This document shows, piece by piece, positions 49,101-57,907 of a stretch of DNA of 64,000 nt; the first letter of the stretch is position 1, and each line of letters starts with the position of its first letter. The position numbers and the translations under genes are program-made. Origin of the DNA: Candidatus Cloacimonetes bacterium HGW-Cloacimonetes-2 (GTDB lineage Bacteria; Cloacimonadota; Cloacimonadia; Cloacimonadales; Cloacimonadaceae); NCBI GenBank assembly GCA_002842035.1, contig PHBP01000006.1, positions 147,688 through 211,687 on the forward strand, given 5' to 3'. Under the pieces are notes generated by a model, which did no database searches, was not told the origin of the DNA, and saw nothing but the letters and a program-made list of their open reading frames with translations.

Positions 49101-51662
49101 GGGATCAGCGATTGTCGTGAAGTCCCAGATCATAAACTCAGGAGCATCAGGATCAGGAGCTTCACCACCTTCGTTATAAGGCAATACAGCCCAATACCAG
49201 GTGGTTGAGAATCCCAGATCGATGTCTCCCTGAGCAGAGAGATTCAAGTTCGTATTCTCTGTCTCATAGAAGTATTCACCATAATAGCCAATGCCGGGAT
49301 CGATAGGAGAAGCTCCCACGAAGACTTCGTAATAAGCAGGAGTACCACCTGTAAGAGCGGCAGACCAGGAAAGGACTGTATTCTCCGGGTAGAGATCTGT
49401 AGCACCATCAACAGGGCTTGTCAGGGTCACGTGTTCCGGAGCTCCGGCAGGTGTCTGGCGGATCATCACGTTATCTACGAAGAAGTCGTTATCAGCATTG
49501 CTGACGGTTGATTCACCGTAGAAAGCGATATGCTTGATACCGGTATAGGCATCCAGCGGGAAGATAAGGTGATCACCCAGATGTGAGATGTTGTTGTAAA
49601 CATAAGGTGAACCGGCGTTGTCATACTGACGCAGGATGTTGGCAGGAGTCCAGGTGACGCCATCACCGATCAGCACGATGAACTTATCATCGACACCGGT
49701 GGTGCCATTAGGGTCGGAGCTGATTGGATTGCTGTTGGCATAATCTGTAAGACCTATATCAAACTCCAGTTGATATCCGACACCCGGCATCTGGATGGGG
49801 GGAGTGATAATCCAGTGATATCTGCCAGTAGAATAGATATTCATTCTGGCAGACCAGTTCACGGGAGTCACCGTAGTGTCGTTCAACCAGTTATCCTGTC
49901 CCCATACGGTAGAGCCTGAAGCCAGCGTGCTGGGATCAGCCAGAGCACCGCTCCATCTCGTCCAGTTGGTAGGCGGGAAGGTAGTGTCTGTTGTGCCAAA
50001 ATCTTCCATCCAAGGCATTGTATAGATGGTGGGATCAGGAATTGTGGTGAAGCTTCTGATAGCACTATCGGCAGAACTACCGGTGCCATTGTATGCTACC
50101 ACTTTCCAGTAGTAGGTTGTGCTGTAGGCAAAGGCTGCCGCAGGAGTGAATGTAAGGGCTGTAACATCGCCAATCATGGTTGTGGGATTGGCATTGGTAT
50201 CGCAGTACACTCTATATCCTGTGGGAATTCCACCGGTAGCGGCGACAGTCCAGGTGAAGGTAGGCCTTATAGCTTGGTTGGTAGCTAAATCCGCCGGTGC
50301 GGTGAGAGTTACAGCATCTGGAGCGATTGCAGCAGGCTCAGGACCAAAGATATGGTCGATGTATATACTTGAAGTTGAGGTAGAAGTAGATACTTCGAAG
50401 GCCAGGTAGTAGTTACCGGCTGGGATAGCACCCAAGGCCACGCTGGCATTACGCCATTCTGTGGTTGTAGGCATGGAGATGGTAGCTCCGATCTGGTTCC
50501 ATGTAACTCTGTCCGTGGAGTACTTGATATTCAATAAACCGTAACCGGTGGTTGAACTGGTCCTGTAATAGAAATCAAGTGTAGAGTTCGCATCGATGGC
50601 AAGCATTGGAGTGGATAGGATTGCCGGAGTAGTATTGGCAGATTTGTAAGCAGTACCGGCACCATAGAACGGAGTGGTTGTCGATCTGCTCCAAGTACCC
50701 GGATTTGCCCAGCCAGCAGGCGGGAAAGCCGTGGCATCGAAGCTTTCGACCAATTGGGTTGCTGTAGGTGTGGAGAAGCTCCAGACGGGGCAATTCTCTG
50801 CCTCGCCATTGTCATTACGGGGAACTACTTGCCAATAGTATGTGGTTCCTGCAGCAAGCGTGGGTGTGAAGACCGTGCTTGTGAGATCGTCTCCCACTAA
50901 TGTTGTCGGAGGATCATCCGTTCCGAAGTAAAGGTCGTAGGAGGTAGGCATTCCACCGCCATCTGCCCAGGAGAGATTGGCATTCAGGAAGGAATATCCG
51001 CCATCTGCAGGATAAACAAGGTTGGCGGGATTGGGTGGGTCAGTCTGAGGTGTTACTATAGTGATGTTAGACCGACTTGTAGATCTCGTTCCTGCACCGG
51101 TCGGCCAATTAGTATCCAGTTGTCTATAGACTAACTTGTAATCAGGACTGGTGCTGTTATAGCGATAAGTCGGATAACCGGTTACGTAATCGCCATCCCA
51201 GTTTTTCCAGAAGACTTCAATATTGCTGGCGCCATCCCAGTCAAAACTGGCAGTGTTAAACGCGAAGTAGTGCCAGCCGCCGCCATTAAAAGTTAGCGTT
51301 CCGGAAAAGACCTGAGTAAAGGCTGTGGAATCAGGCATAGCCGTACCTGTCTCGTCCACGACTGTTGTGTAACTGGTCAGTGCAGTATGACGGATAAAGC
51401 AATTTACATTGATTATCTGGTAATTGGCTGGGGTATTGCCAACGTAGTATCCGAGACCGGCAATATTGGCCGTCCCGTCATATCCTGCCGCATTCATTTC
51501 CGCAGCGGTAATGATGGTTTTGGTCCAGCCAAAATCGTACAACCCGTTCACTGGTCCATAAGTAGATGATGAGCTTGTGCCCAAGGCTCCAATTGGATAC
51601 GTATCGGCCCAGGCAAAGGCGATCATGACCAGGAGCAAGCTCAAAAGGAATAGTTTTTTCAT
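46143..51662 (-). CDS. Giant secreted Fn3/cleaved-adhesin protein with alternative tail
   Basis: The protein has 1,839 residues; AAGGAG precedes the ATG and the signal peptide is at ~1-19. In order: a beta module shared with the 559-residue protein at 22666 (~20-200), Fn3 (~205-305), a cleaved-adhesin module opening TQLVESFDATAFPPAGWANP (~306-440), Fn3, a second cleaved-adhesin module with NSNPISSDPNGTTGVDD, Fn3, a third adhesin module, CARDB (~1055-1140), a further beta module, two carboxypeptidase-regulatory-like repeats (~1330-1510), an immune-inhibitor-A-like MAM module (~1530-1700) and a final Fn3-like tail (YYKVYASDDPYGTFNYLG ... KFYKVTA). No peptidase motif is visible. It is likely an adhesin or scaffold. 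It is alone between inverted copies of one repeat, and the gene at 62768 is a paralogue. Confidence 0.85.
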   Translation of the reverse strand: MKKLFLLSLLLVMIAFAWADTYPIGALGTSSSSTYGPVNGLYDFGWTKTIITAAEMNAAGYDGTANIAGLGYYVGNTPANYQIINVNCFIRHTALTSYTTVVDETGTAMPDSTAFTQVFSGTLTFNGGGWHYFAFNTASFDWDGASNIEVFWKNWDGDYVTGYPTYRYNSTSPDYKLVYRQLDTNWPTGAGTRSTSRSNITIVTPQTDPPNPANLVYPADGGYSFLNANLSWADGGGMPTSYDLYFGTDDPPTTLVGDDLTSTVFTPTLAAGTTYYWQVVPRNDNGEAENCPVWSFSTPTATQLVESFDATAFPPAGWANPGTWSRSTTTPFYGAGTAYKSANTTPAILSTPMLAIDANSTLDFYYRTSSTTGYGLLNIKYSTDRVTWNQIGATISMPTTTEWRNASVALGAIPAGNYYLAFEVSTSTSTSSIYIDHIFGPEPAAIAPDAVTLTAPADLATNQAIRPTFTWTVAATGGIPTGYRVYCDTNANPTTMIGDVTALTFTPAAAFAYSTTYYWKVVAYNGTGSSADSAIRSFTTIPDPTIYTMPWMEDFGTTDTTFPPTNWTRWSGALADPSTLASGSTVWGQDNWLNDTTVTPVNWSARMNIYSTGRYHWIITPPIQMPGVGYQLEFDIGLTDYANSNPISSDPNGTTGVDDKFIVLIGDGVTWTPANILRQYDNAGSPYVYNNISHLGDHLIFPLDAYTGIKHIAFYGESTVSNADNDFFVDNVMIRQTPAGAPEHVTLTSPVDGATDLYPENTVLSWSAALTGGTPAYYEVFVGASPIDPGIGYYGEYFYETENTNLNLSAQGDIDLGFSTTWYWAVLPYNEGGEAPDPDAPEFMIWDFTTIADPTIVALPHEEYFDGVTAPALPYGWTSVVQASVTTAYVNTYSSTTYSVSAPNVARLYNSTDAAANVMLITPNITVPINTIKAKFYARGSTAGQVLLVGTVNTADNTFTQMGSIATTAAQVQYEVSFDGYAGTDTHIAFKHGLGATSRTIYLDNVQLIELLPVDLAATSIAGPGILEAGNPYDFTVSVFNEGTTTINSYDVNLKRYGDDMLASVAVTDPIAPGATAQITIPWTPAIGGTFQVYGEVVATGDGSPANDETALKEVYILDNTMDVIAVGDDATTTNGYYLPINMYYRNNISEQLYFTDEMHLQSGTITALVYKNTFLNERLDKPIKIWMAHTTVTDLSAGWLPAIDYTLVFDGTVDFPAGVNYVIIPLTTPFSYTGGTLATRVYRVFDNGALSSSDKFYYTTNPAHTTRSRYLQNDSIVYDPMAPSAAGTTLNYFSNTMFVVQNAVMQTGAIMQGYVYETDGTTPIQGATVTLTDERYATTTDATGFYQFTFWEAHNVNAVASKATYYNSIVNGIALTMGNTVNQNFILTAMPRVTVNGMVNANDAAFLAGATVELNGPESFELTTLADGTFSIPGVLGSNAGLAYTVTVSKEGYQSYSGNITVYEASYDLGTITLIEYLWTAYDLVAAHENGNARLTWDPAGEPDYLFFDFESDNGGWVGSGYGDWEWSNNYPAGGTFNWTDSAASCVPPTAAHSGTGLWGTKLYTNYSMSGSWSYLTRTVDLAGFASPQLRYWRWNNLYYTYDYYYVQVSTDGTTWTQVLSETAIDNNWTEKVVDLSAYLNQTIQIRFAMYATTVVSYSGIYIDDIYIGPAPRQQVASNSRSIGTRSFEDYDLYRLLPADQATPANWTPVATGLTATTYLDEGFGTITGGTYKWALKANYTGALESAPIFSNILGKVYMPQDIAATTVGATVVLSWTAEPGAAYYKVYASDDPYGTFNYLGYSATNGYTVALPEAKKFYKVTAVADEAMPTPAPALSK

Positions 51663-51783
51663 TATTACTCCTTGAATAGGGTTTGTGCTAAAAGCAAATT
51701 AGGGAGAAAGACTGTTCTCCATACTTGGTTTTGAAGATGAAAAGAATGTCAAACCCCGTTCTGCCTGCATTCCGGCGCGCCAA

Positions 51784-51803
51784 TGTAATAATGTGCGACG
51801 ATT
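51784..51803 (-). promoter_or_regulatory. Upstream motif shared with the paralogue at 62768
   Basis: On the minus strand this reads AATCGTCGCACATTATTACA, identical to 62599-62618 on the plus strand. It ends 121 nt before the start codon. A TTGACA (51752-51747) lies between motif and gene. The function is unknown: a regulator site or remnant of a shared 5' region. Confidence 0.5.
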
Positions 51804-52225
51804 CTTACGGATGAATGCGCTGGATGTTTGGGCAGAGCTGTGGCTTGATGATGATCTCTGATTGTTTGTTAAATTGCGGTGTGTTGGTGTGGATTCTTGA
51901 TGCAGCGCTCCTGTAAGTCCCCGGTAAAAACTCTGCCACGGAGGCAGGGCAACTACAAGTACAGGCATCAAAACCCCTTTTCTAGTCATTTATTACTGGT
52001 TTGTCATTTACGCTAATCCATTGATGATCAGCGACATTCACATATCACCAGCCTAGGGAAAAGGCCCAATATATTCAGCAAATCCGAGCAATTTCCTTTT
52101 AGTACGTATTGCATTCCTATGTCAAGAAAATTTAACGCTGAACCCGATTATTTGTCTTGCAGTTCAGGAACTTAGGGCGAAAACAAAGGCCAGATAAATA
52201 TCTTGGGGCATTGAGATTTTTTTTC

Positions 52226-52676
52226 TTAAGCTGCGCAATATCTGGGGGGGGCAAACTCCTGTATTGCCCCAGCGATCGCAGATCGCAATTCTAAGCTCGT
52301 CTGCCACTCCACCACCCCTTCACTCCATTACTCCACCACTACGCGCAGCGCTTTGCGGAGAAACAAGCTTCAAACAATGCGCAGCACTAACTTCTAACTT
52401 CTTACTGCCTAACTTCTTACTGCCAGGACGCAGTCCTGGCTCCCCCTCCGTCATTCCTGCGTAGGCAGGAATCCATTTAAAACAACCGAGCGCAGCGCAT
52501 TCCGATTCCCTCTGTTCACTGATCTCTGTTCACTGCAGCACGCTGCGCCCTCTCCTTCAACCCCCTGGCAAATCGCTTGCACTGACCAGGCGATCCCCTT
52601 GTCGCCACTAGGGAATCACTAGGGGATCACAAGAGGATCTCCAGAGCATTCAAGCAGGGAGAATTTTCTGCCTACC
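52226..52676 (-). repeat. Composite modular repeat copy 5 (CMR5), inverted relative to CMR4
   Basis: On the minus strand module A (52672-52579) is followed by the block shared with CMR4 (to 52338), then module D (52285-52226) with stem GGGGCAA/TTGCCCC. Modules E and B are absent. It contains the hairpin ATTCCTGCGTAGGCAGGAAT (52463-52482), which CMR4 lacks. The remainder of this 1,190-nt gap (51663-52225) holds only the motif above and no recognised gene. Confidence 0.88.
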
Positions 52677-52690
52677 CCAAAAAACCGCCC

Positions 52691-52720
52691 GGATCTGTCC
52701 CAAAAATCGGGATCTGTCCC
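52691..52720 (+). repeat. Short direct repeat GGATCTGTCCC x2
   Basis: Two identical 11-mers at 52691-52701 and 52710-52720, 19 nt apart, just upstream of the kinase promoter region. Each is nearly palindromic. They could be an operator or a remnant of a mobile-element end. Confidence 0.4.
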
Positions 52721-52796
52721 CCATAGGATAGTAGGGGGGAATTTGCCCCACGAAGACAGAAATCCATTGAATAAAAGTAAAATGGCTTTTTATAGC

Positions 52797-52802
52797 TTGA
52801 CA
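52797..52802 (+). promoter_or_regulatory. Possible -35 box of the kinase operon
   Basis: TTGACA lies 51 nt before the start codon; the -10 (ACTTTT) is poor. Confidence 0.35.
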
Positions 52803-52852
52803 GAGTAGAAAAAGTTCAGACTTTTGATTCATTTGGATAGAGGAGTAGGAAA

Positions 52853-54700
52853 ATGCGTATCGAACGAGGTCTTCAGATCAGGGATTACCGGATTATCTCA
52901 GCTCTTGGCAAAGGTGGAATGGGTGAGGTCTGGCTAGCCGAAGACGTCCATATTCAGCGTAAACTGGCAATCAAAGCTCTGGCACCGGAATTGGCGGCAG
53001 ATAGCAGCCTGGTGGAGAGATTTTTACAAGAGGCAAAACTGCAGGCACATCTTCAGCATCCGGGGCTGGTGAGTATCATCGGCTTCTTTGCCTATGAGGA
53101 TAGCTATCTGCTCTGTATGGAATATGCCGAGGGGATCACGATCAGAGAGTTGATCCACCAGATAGGTCCCATCCCGGCTGAACGGAGCATTCCGATCATC
53201 TTACAGATACTCAGGACACTTGAATTTATCCATAAAGAGGGTATAGTCCACAGGGATATCAAACCCAGCAATATAATGATCGACCCAAAGAACAAAGATC
53301 GGGTCAAGATAATGGATTTTGGGATCGCCAAGGCGGTCGGAAGCCAACATCTGACGCGTTCCGGCACCACGATCGGTTCGCCACTGTATATGAGTCCGGA
53401 GCAGGTTTTACACGCCAATCGGCTGGATCACCGCACGGATATCTTTAGCCTGGGAATCACTCTCTATGAGATGCTGAGCGGTAAATTACCTTATCAGACG
53501 GATACAGAAAGCGATTACAGCATTCAAAAACAGATTGTGGAACAGGCTTTACCAAATCCCAAGAACTTTTATCCGCATATCCCGGATAGCATCGTACCGA
53601 TCATCTATAAGATGTGCGATAAGGACGAAAACAAGCGCTATCAAAGCTGTTCGGAGATCATTGAGGAGCTGATGCAGATCGGTGTAGCCGCTCAAACTAA
53701 GACAAGCACACCTGTACAAGTCTCAACACCCTCTATGCCCAGCCCGGCACCTGTCTCGGCGGCTCATTCCGGAAAGCTGCAGATACCCAAGCCTGTGCAA
53801 GAACGTCCATTTATAGCGCCGGGTGAAAAGAAAAAAATCCCGGGCTTTGCTTTGCTCGCGGGAGTAGCAGGACTGGTCGTGATCATTGCAGTGATCCTGT
53901 TGTTGGTCTTGAAGCCGGGCAATGAAAAAGTATCTGCCACTACCGGGATTGATCCGGGCTACTTTGTGACGGTGGAGGGCGGCAGCTTTATGATGGGCAG
54001 CAGTTCCAGCCGGGAAGCGGATGAGAAGCCGGTGCATCGGGTGAATGTAAATAGCTTTTTCCTTGCCAAAGCGGAACTTACCCAATCCGAGTGGGATGCT
54101 TTGATGCCCAGAAATCCATCCAATATCCTGGGGCCAAGCCTGCCGGTAAGCCAGGTAAGCTGGAACGATGCAATCGAGTATTGCAACAGACGCAGCAAAG
54201 CTGAAGGTCTAAAGCCTTGCTACAGCATCTCCGGAGATGATAATCCGGGAAACTGGAGCAGCGGAAGAGTGGAATGCGATTGGACTGCTGATGGTTACAG
54301 ATTGCCTACGGAAGCGGAATGGGAATTTGCAGCCAGGGGTGGAACCCTCTCCCGCGGATACAGCTATCCGGGCAGCAACGACGCCAATGAAGTCTGCTGG
54401 TATTCTGGCAACAGCGGTGCTACAATGCGTCCTGTGATGCAACTCAAGCCAAATGAACTGGGGCTTTACGATATCGGTGGCAATATCACAGAATGGTGCT
54501 GGGATTGGTACGATGCCCGTTACTACTCCTATAGTCCCTCGGATAATCCGCTGGGAGCAGAAGGCGGAGAGGATAGAGTTCAGCGCGGAGGCTCCTGGAA
54601 GTATCCCGCGAGCAGCGCCAAAGCCAGTAACCGCGAGTATGACTTTCCCTTCAAGGGCTCGCTCACCAATGGTTTACGTCTGTGCAGAACGGCTCAATAA
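52853..54700 (+). CDS. Membrane Ser/Thr protein kinase fused to an extracytoplasmic SUMF1/FGE-like domain
   Basis: The protein has 615 residues; GAGGAG precedes the ATG. The kinase domain (~12-275) has the Gly loop LGKGGMGEVW, K41, HRDIKPSN with D135, DFG with D155, and SPLYMSPEQ. All catalytic residues are present. A Pro/Ser/Ala-rich linker (~280-322) leads to one membrane helix (~325-348). Residues ~360-615 are a formylglycine-generating-enzyme-like sulfatase-modifying domain: GGSFMMGSSSS, VSWNDAIEYCNRRS, YRLPTEAEWEFAARGG, DIGGNITEWCWDWY and RGGSWKYPA. In PknB-type signalling the outer part senses a ligand. The SUMF1-like part here is probably a binding domain rather than an oxidase. The next gene starts 9 nt later. 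Confidence 0.93.
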   Translation: MRIERGLQIRDYRIISALGKGGMGEVWLAEDVHIQRKLAIKALAPELAADSSLVERFLQEAKLQAHLQHPGLVSIIGFFAYEDSYLLCMEYAEGITIRELIHQIGPIPAERSIPIILQILRTLEFIHKEGIVHRDIKPSNIMIDPKNKDRVKIMDFGIAKAVGSQHLTRSGTTIGSPLYMSPEQVLHANRLDHRTDIFSLGITLYEMLSGKLPYQTDTESDYSIQKQIVEQALPNPKNFYPHIPDSIVPIIYKMCDKDENKRYQSCSEIIEELMQIGVAAQTKTSTPVQVSTPSMPSPAPVSAAHSGKLQIPKPVQERPFIAPGEKKKIPGFALLAGVAGLVVIIAVILLLVLKPGNEKVSATTGIDPGYFVTVEGGSFMMGSSSSREADEKPVHRVNVNSFFLAKAELTQSEWDALMPRNPSNILGPSLPVSQVSWNDAIEYCNRRSKAEGLKPCYSISGDDNPGNWSSGRVECDWTADGYRLPTEAEWEFAARGGTLSRGYSYPGSNDANEVCWYSGNSGATMRPVMQLKPNELGLYDIGGNITEWCWDWYDARYYSYSPSDNPLGAEGGEDRVQRGGSWKYPASSAKASNREYDFPFKGSLTNGLRLCRTAQ

Positions 54701-54709
54701 AGGAAATTG

Positions 54710-57700
54710 ATGGCAAGATTATTCAGCAAAGACTATCACGAACACTCGACCTCCTGGTTCTTTAACCATGCGGTGATTGCCCTGGACAAGGGTGATCTGC
54801 TGCATTGGAAGTATCGGGATGGCGAGGATAAAATACACCTAAGATTCTATGCCTCGGAAGCCCGTAAAGAGCAGTTTGCGGCTAGTTTGGATCTGATCTA
54901 CGATCCGATCGAGCAAAAGATCCTCAGCCACAAGTGCCCGGAATGTCCCGAGGAAGAGGCCTGCCGTCACTATTTGTCCGTCTTGAGATATGCCTATTTT
55001 TATATGAAGACGGAGATCTTTGAGGCACCCATTGTGGAGACCTGCAATCTGGAGGCTTTGAGAGCTCCGGAGAGCCTGTGGGAACAGCTTCAGGCATCTG
55101 TCATCGAACTAGAAGGGATCTACAATCCGGCTGTGGATAAGATCCGCTTTTACTATGGCAGCTATGGCGATCTGAAGATTCCGGCACTGATCAGGATCAG
55201 CTTGGGAGAGCATCCGGAAGGGATGACTGCATCACAAATCGAGGAGTATTCCAGGGTGATACAGGCTTTTGGGGACGACGAGCTCCGGACTTGGCAGTTT
55301 GTGCATCTGCGGAAAGCGGCACATAGCTCCAAGGGTAAGTTTTACTCAATATACAAGGCAGATTTTGCCGGGGCATTGACTCTCTTGGAAAAGCTGGGTG
55401 CCAGGACTCTTGTAAAAGAAACCGGCGAAGCTCTCAGCTTTGTAGCGCACCCTTATCAGCTAAGCCTGAGAATTGAGCCAATGGGCAAGCAACACCACAA
55501 GCTCAGCGCCATCATCGTGGATGAGCTTTCTGCCTGGTATGCGGGATATCCGAGCTGGCTCTTCTTTCGCAATAAGGTCTATAGGGCTTATCTGCCCCTC
55601 AGAAATGAGATTATCGACCAGGTCTTGGGGGATGGACTGATCCTGAATGAAAGGGATCTGGTTTATTACCGTACCTTGGTCTATCACGAGCTACGCAAGC
55701 AGGATATATATCTGGACTTTGACGATAGGATAGAGCTCCCTGTGATCATCGACGAAGAACCCCGAGTAGCGCTGGAACTCAGCAAGACGGGTGCTGCCTA
55801 TCTCTTGAAAGGTCACCTGTCATACAGTGGTGATCGCAGGATACCACTCTCGGTAGTGCGTTTCAGAGCCCCACTGGTGAGCTTTCCCATCGAAGGTGAA
55901 GATGATACAAAATACTGGTTTAGAGTGCCGGTCGAGACGGTTAAACGGGTTGAAGAGCTTTATCGCAAGCTGCCAGGAGCCGATCTGAACCGTCTGGAGC
56001 AGTATTCTGAGCTGGTCTTTGAGGATCAGCAGTCCATAGACAGACTCAAAGCAACTGTCTTTGAGCTCAGCGAGACTGACTGGGATATCGTGATTGCAGA
56101 TGATATCGAGCGGGATTTTGTCTATAAAGCACATCTGGAAGTGGAGCTTAGTGCCTCACGTTCCGAGGATATAGACTGGTTTAATTACGAGCTGCGTTAC
56201 AGATACAAAGATCTAGCATTTACACACGATGAACTGAGCCGGTACTTCAAGAGCGGTGATGATTACCTCGAGACCAAAGACGGACGTATGATCTTTGTCA
56301 GTAATCCACAGGTCTTTTATGATATGGAGCGCCTGATCAAGCGTAGCGAAAAAGACAAGGATCTGGTCTATCGGGCGCGGCTGATGAATCTGCCTTATTA
56401 TCAGAGGATGATGCAGGATAATCCTCAGCTCAGGCTGGTGGGTGATAGCTTCTTGAAGCAAATGTTTGAAGAGCTGCTGTCCCGCAAGCTCTCCCGCGAA
56501 GAAAGCCTGCCCGTATATCTGCAGACAGTGCTGCGCGGTTACCAGAAAGCCGGGTTCTCCTGGCTCAAGATGCTCTCCCGCTACCGCCTCAATGGTATCC
56601 TGGCAGACGAGATGGGCTTGGGCAAGACTGTCCAGGCACTCTCTATACTGGGAAGCTTGCCGGAAGATAAGGTCTCCCTGGTGATCTGCCCCAAGACACT
56701 GCTCTACAACTGGGCAGCCGAGATCGAGAAGTTTCACACCAATATCCGCTACCTCGTGGTGGAAGGCCCGCCTGAGGAGCGACGCAGCCTCCTGGCAACT
56801 CCCAACGTACAGCTCTTTATTATGTCTTACTCGCTGGTGCTCAATGAGATCGAGACACTCAAGGCGATGCAGTTTCACTGGGTAGTGCTGGATGAAGCGC
56901 AGAACATTAAAAACGTCTCTGCCCAGAGGACAGGAGCTATCAAGAAGCTACGTTCCGATCACCGCCTGGCTCTTTCCGGAACACCGATCGAGAACGATCT
57001 CACAGAGCTCTGGTCGATCTTTGACTTCCTGATGCCAGGTTACCTGGGGACTCTTGCCTCCTTTAAGAAGGAATATATCCACAGCGACAATGCCGAGACC
57101 AACCGCCTCCACCTACACAAGGCTGTGAGCCCCTTCATTCTTCGCAGGATCAAGAAAGAAGTCCTGCTGGAGCTTCCCGACAAACAGGAACAAGTCTCCT
57201 GGTGCAAGCTGAGCCCCTTGCAGGAAAAGCTCTACCTGCAGATACTGGATAACGTAAAGCAGAAGCTCTTCCCCGGCGAAGAACAGAGCGAGACAAACTA
57301 CATCCACATCCTGGCTGCACTCACCAAGCTCCGCCAAGTCTGCAATCACCCTCACCTCGCCAATCAGGACATCCTGCCCGATCCCGGTATTTCTTCCAAG
57401 CTGGAGATGCTGATGGAACTGGTGCAAGACTCCATCCAGAGTGGACACAAGGTGCTGGTCTTTAGTCAGTTCGTACAAATGCTAAAGATCATCCGGACTG
57501 AATTTGACAAGCTCAATATAGAATATGCCTATCTGGACGGACAGACCAAAGACCGGATGGGACAGGTAAACCGCTTTAACCAGGATCCCTCGCTCAAGCT
57601 CTTCCTGATCAGCCTCAAAGCAGGTGGCACCGGGCTAAACCTCAGTTCTGCCGATACTGTAATCCTCTACGATCCTTGGTGGAACCCGATGGTGGAGCAA

Positions 57701-57901
57701 CAAGCCATCGACCGCAGCCACAGGATGGGCCAGGTAAACAAGGTAAACGTCTTTCGCCTGATCAGTCTGGGCACCGTGGAAGAGAAGATCGTCAAGCTCC
57801 AACAGAGCAAGCGAGAGCTCTTTAACAGTGTGATCGAAGAAGGTCAGCAACTGATCAAGACAATGAGCACAGACGAGATCCGTTCCCTCTTTGAGTACTA
57901 A
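54710..57901 (+). CDS. SNF2-family ATPase/helicase with SWIM-like zinc finger
   Basis: The protein has 1,063 residues from the ATG at 54710, after AAAGGA; a TTG one codon earlier is possible. The N-terminal part has C-P-E-C-x5-C-R-H, a SWIM-like zinc motif (~72-85), then a long region typical of bacterial HepA-like Snf2 proteins. The ATPase core has DEMGLGKTVQ with K639, DEAQ at 728-731, SGTPIENDLTELWSIFDF, FSQFVQMLKII, GGTGLNLSSADTVILYDPWWNP and QAIDRSHRMGQ. It is a double-stranded-DNA translocase, possibly removing stalled RNA polymerase or acting in repair. It lies between a kinase and an alkyltransferase-like gene. No nuclease domain is visible. Confidence 0.93.
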   Translation: MARLFSKDYHEHSTSWFFNHAVIALDKGDLLHWKYRDGEDKIHLRFYASEARKEQFAASLDLIYDPIEQKILSHKCPECPEEEACRHYLSVLRYAYFYMKTEIFEAPIVETCNLEALRAPESLWEQLQASVIELEGIYNPAVDKIRFYYGSYGDLKIPALIRISLGEHPEGMTASQIEEYSRVIQAFGDDELRTWQFVHLRKAAHSSKGKFYSIYKADFAGALTLLEKLGARTLVKETGEALSFVAHPYQLSLRIEPMGKQHHKLSAIIVDELSAWYAGYPSWLFFRNKVYRAYLPLRNEIIDQVLGDGLILNERDLVYYRTLVYHELRKQDIYLDFDDRIELPVIIDEEPRVALELSKTGAAYLLKGHLSYSGDRRIPLSVVRFRAPLVSFPIEGEDDTKYWFRVPVETVKRVEELYRKLPGADLNRLEQYSELVFEDQQSIDRLKATVFELSETDWDIVIADDIERDFVYKAHLEVELSASRSEDIDWFNYELRYRYKDLAFTHDELSRYFKSGDDYLETKDGRMIFVSNPQVFYDMERLIKRSEKDKDLVYRARLMNLPYYQRMMQDNPQLRLVGDSFLKQMFEELLSRKLSREESLPVYLQTVLRGYQKAGFSWLKMLSRYRLNGILADEMGLGKTVQALSILGSLPEDKVSLVICPKTLLYNWAAEIEKFHTNIRYLVVEGPPEERRSLLATPNVQLFIMSYSLVLNEIETLKAMQFHWVVLDEAQNIKNVSAQRTGAIKKLRSDHRLALSGTPIENDLTELWSIFDFLMPGYLGTLASFKKEYIHSDNAETNRLHLHKAVSPFILRRIKKEVLLELPDKQEQVSWCKLSPLQEKLYLQILDNVKQKLFPGEEQSETNYIHILAALTKLRQVCNHPHLANQDILPDPGISSKLEMLMELVQDSIQSGHKVLVFSQFVQMLKIIRTEFDKLNIEYAYLDGQTKDRMGQVNRFNQDPSLKLFLISLKAGGTGLNLSSADTVILYDPWWNPMVEQQAIDRSHRMGQVNKVNVFRLISLGTVEEKIVKLQQSKRELFNSVIEEGQQLIKTMSTDEIRSLFEY

Positions 57902-57907
57902 TATCTT

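Noticed and set aside
52226-52676. Insertion sequence bounded by the inverted repeats at 45537 and 52676
   Set aside because: The enclosed gene is a secreted multidomain protein; there is no transposase frame and no target duplication.
52853-57901. Kinase plus SNF2 as an anti-phage system (BREX- or DISARM-like)
   Set aside because: No methyltransferase, nuclease, PglZ or other partner is nearby; the third gene is an alkyltransferase-like protein.
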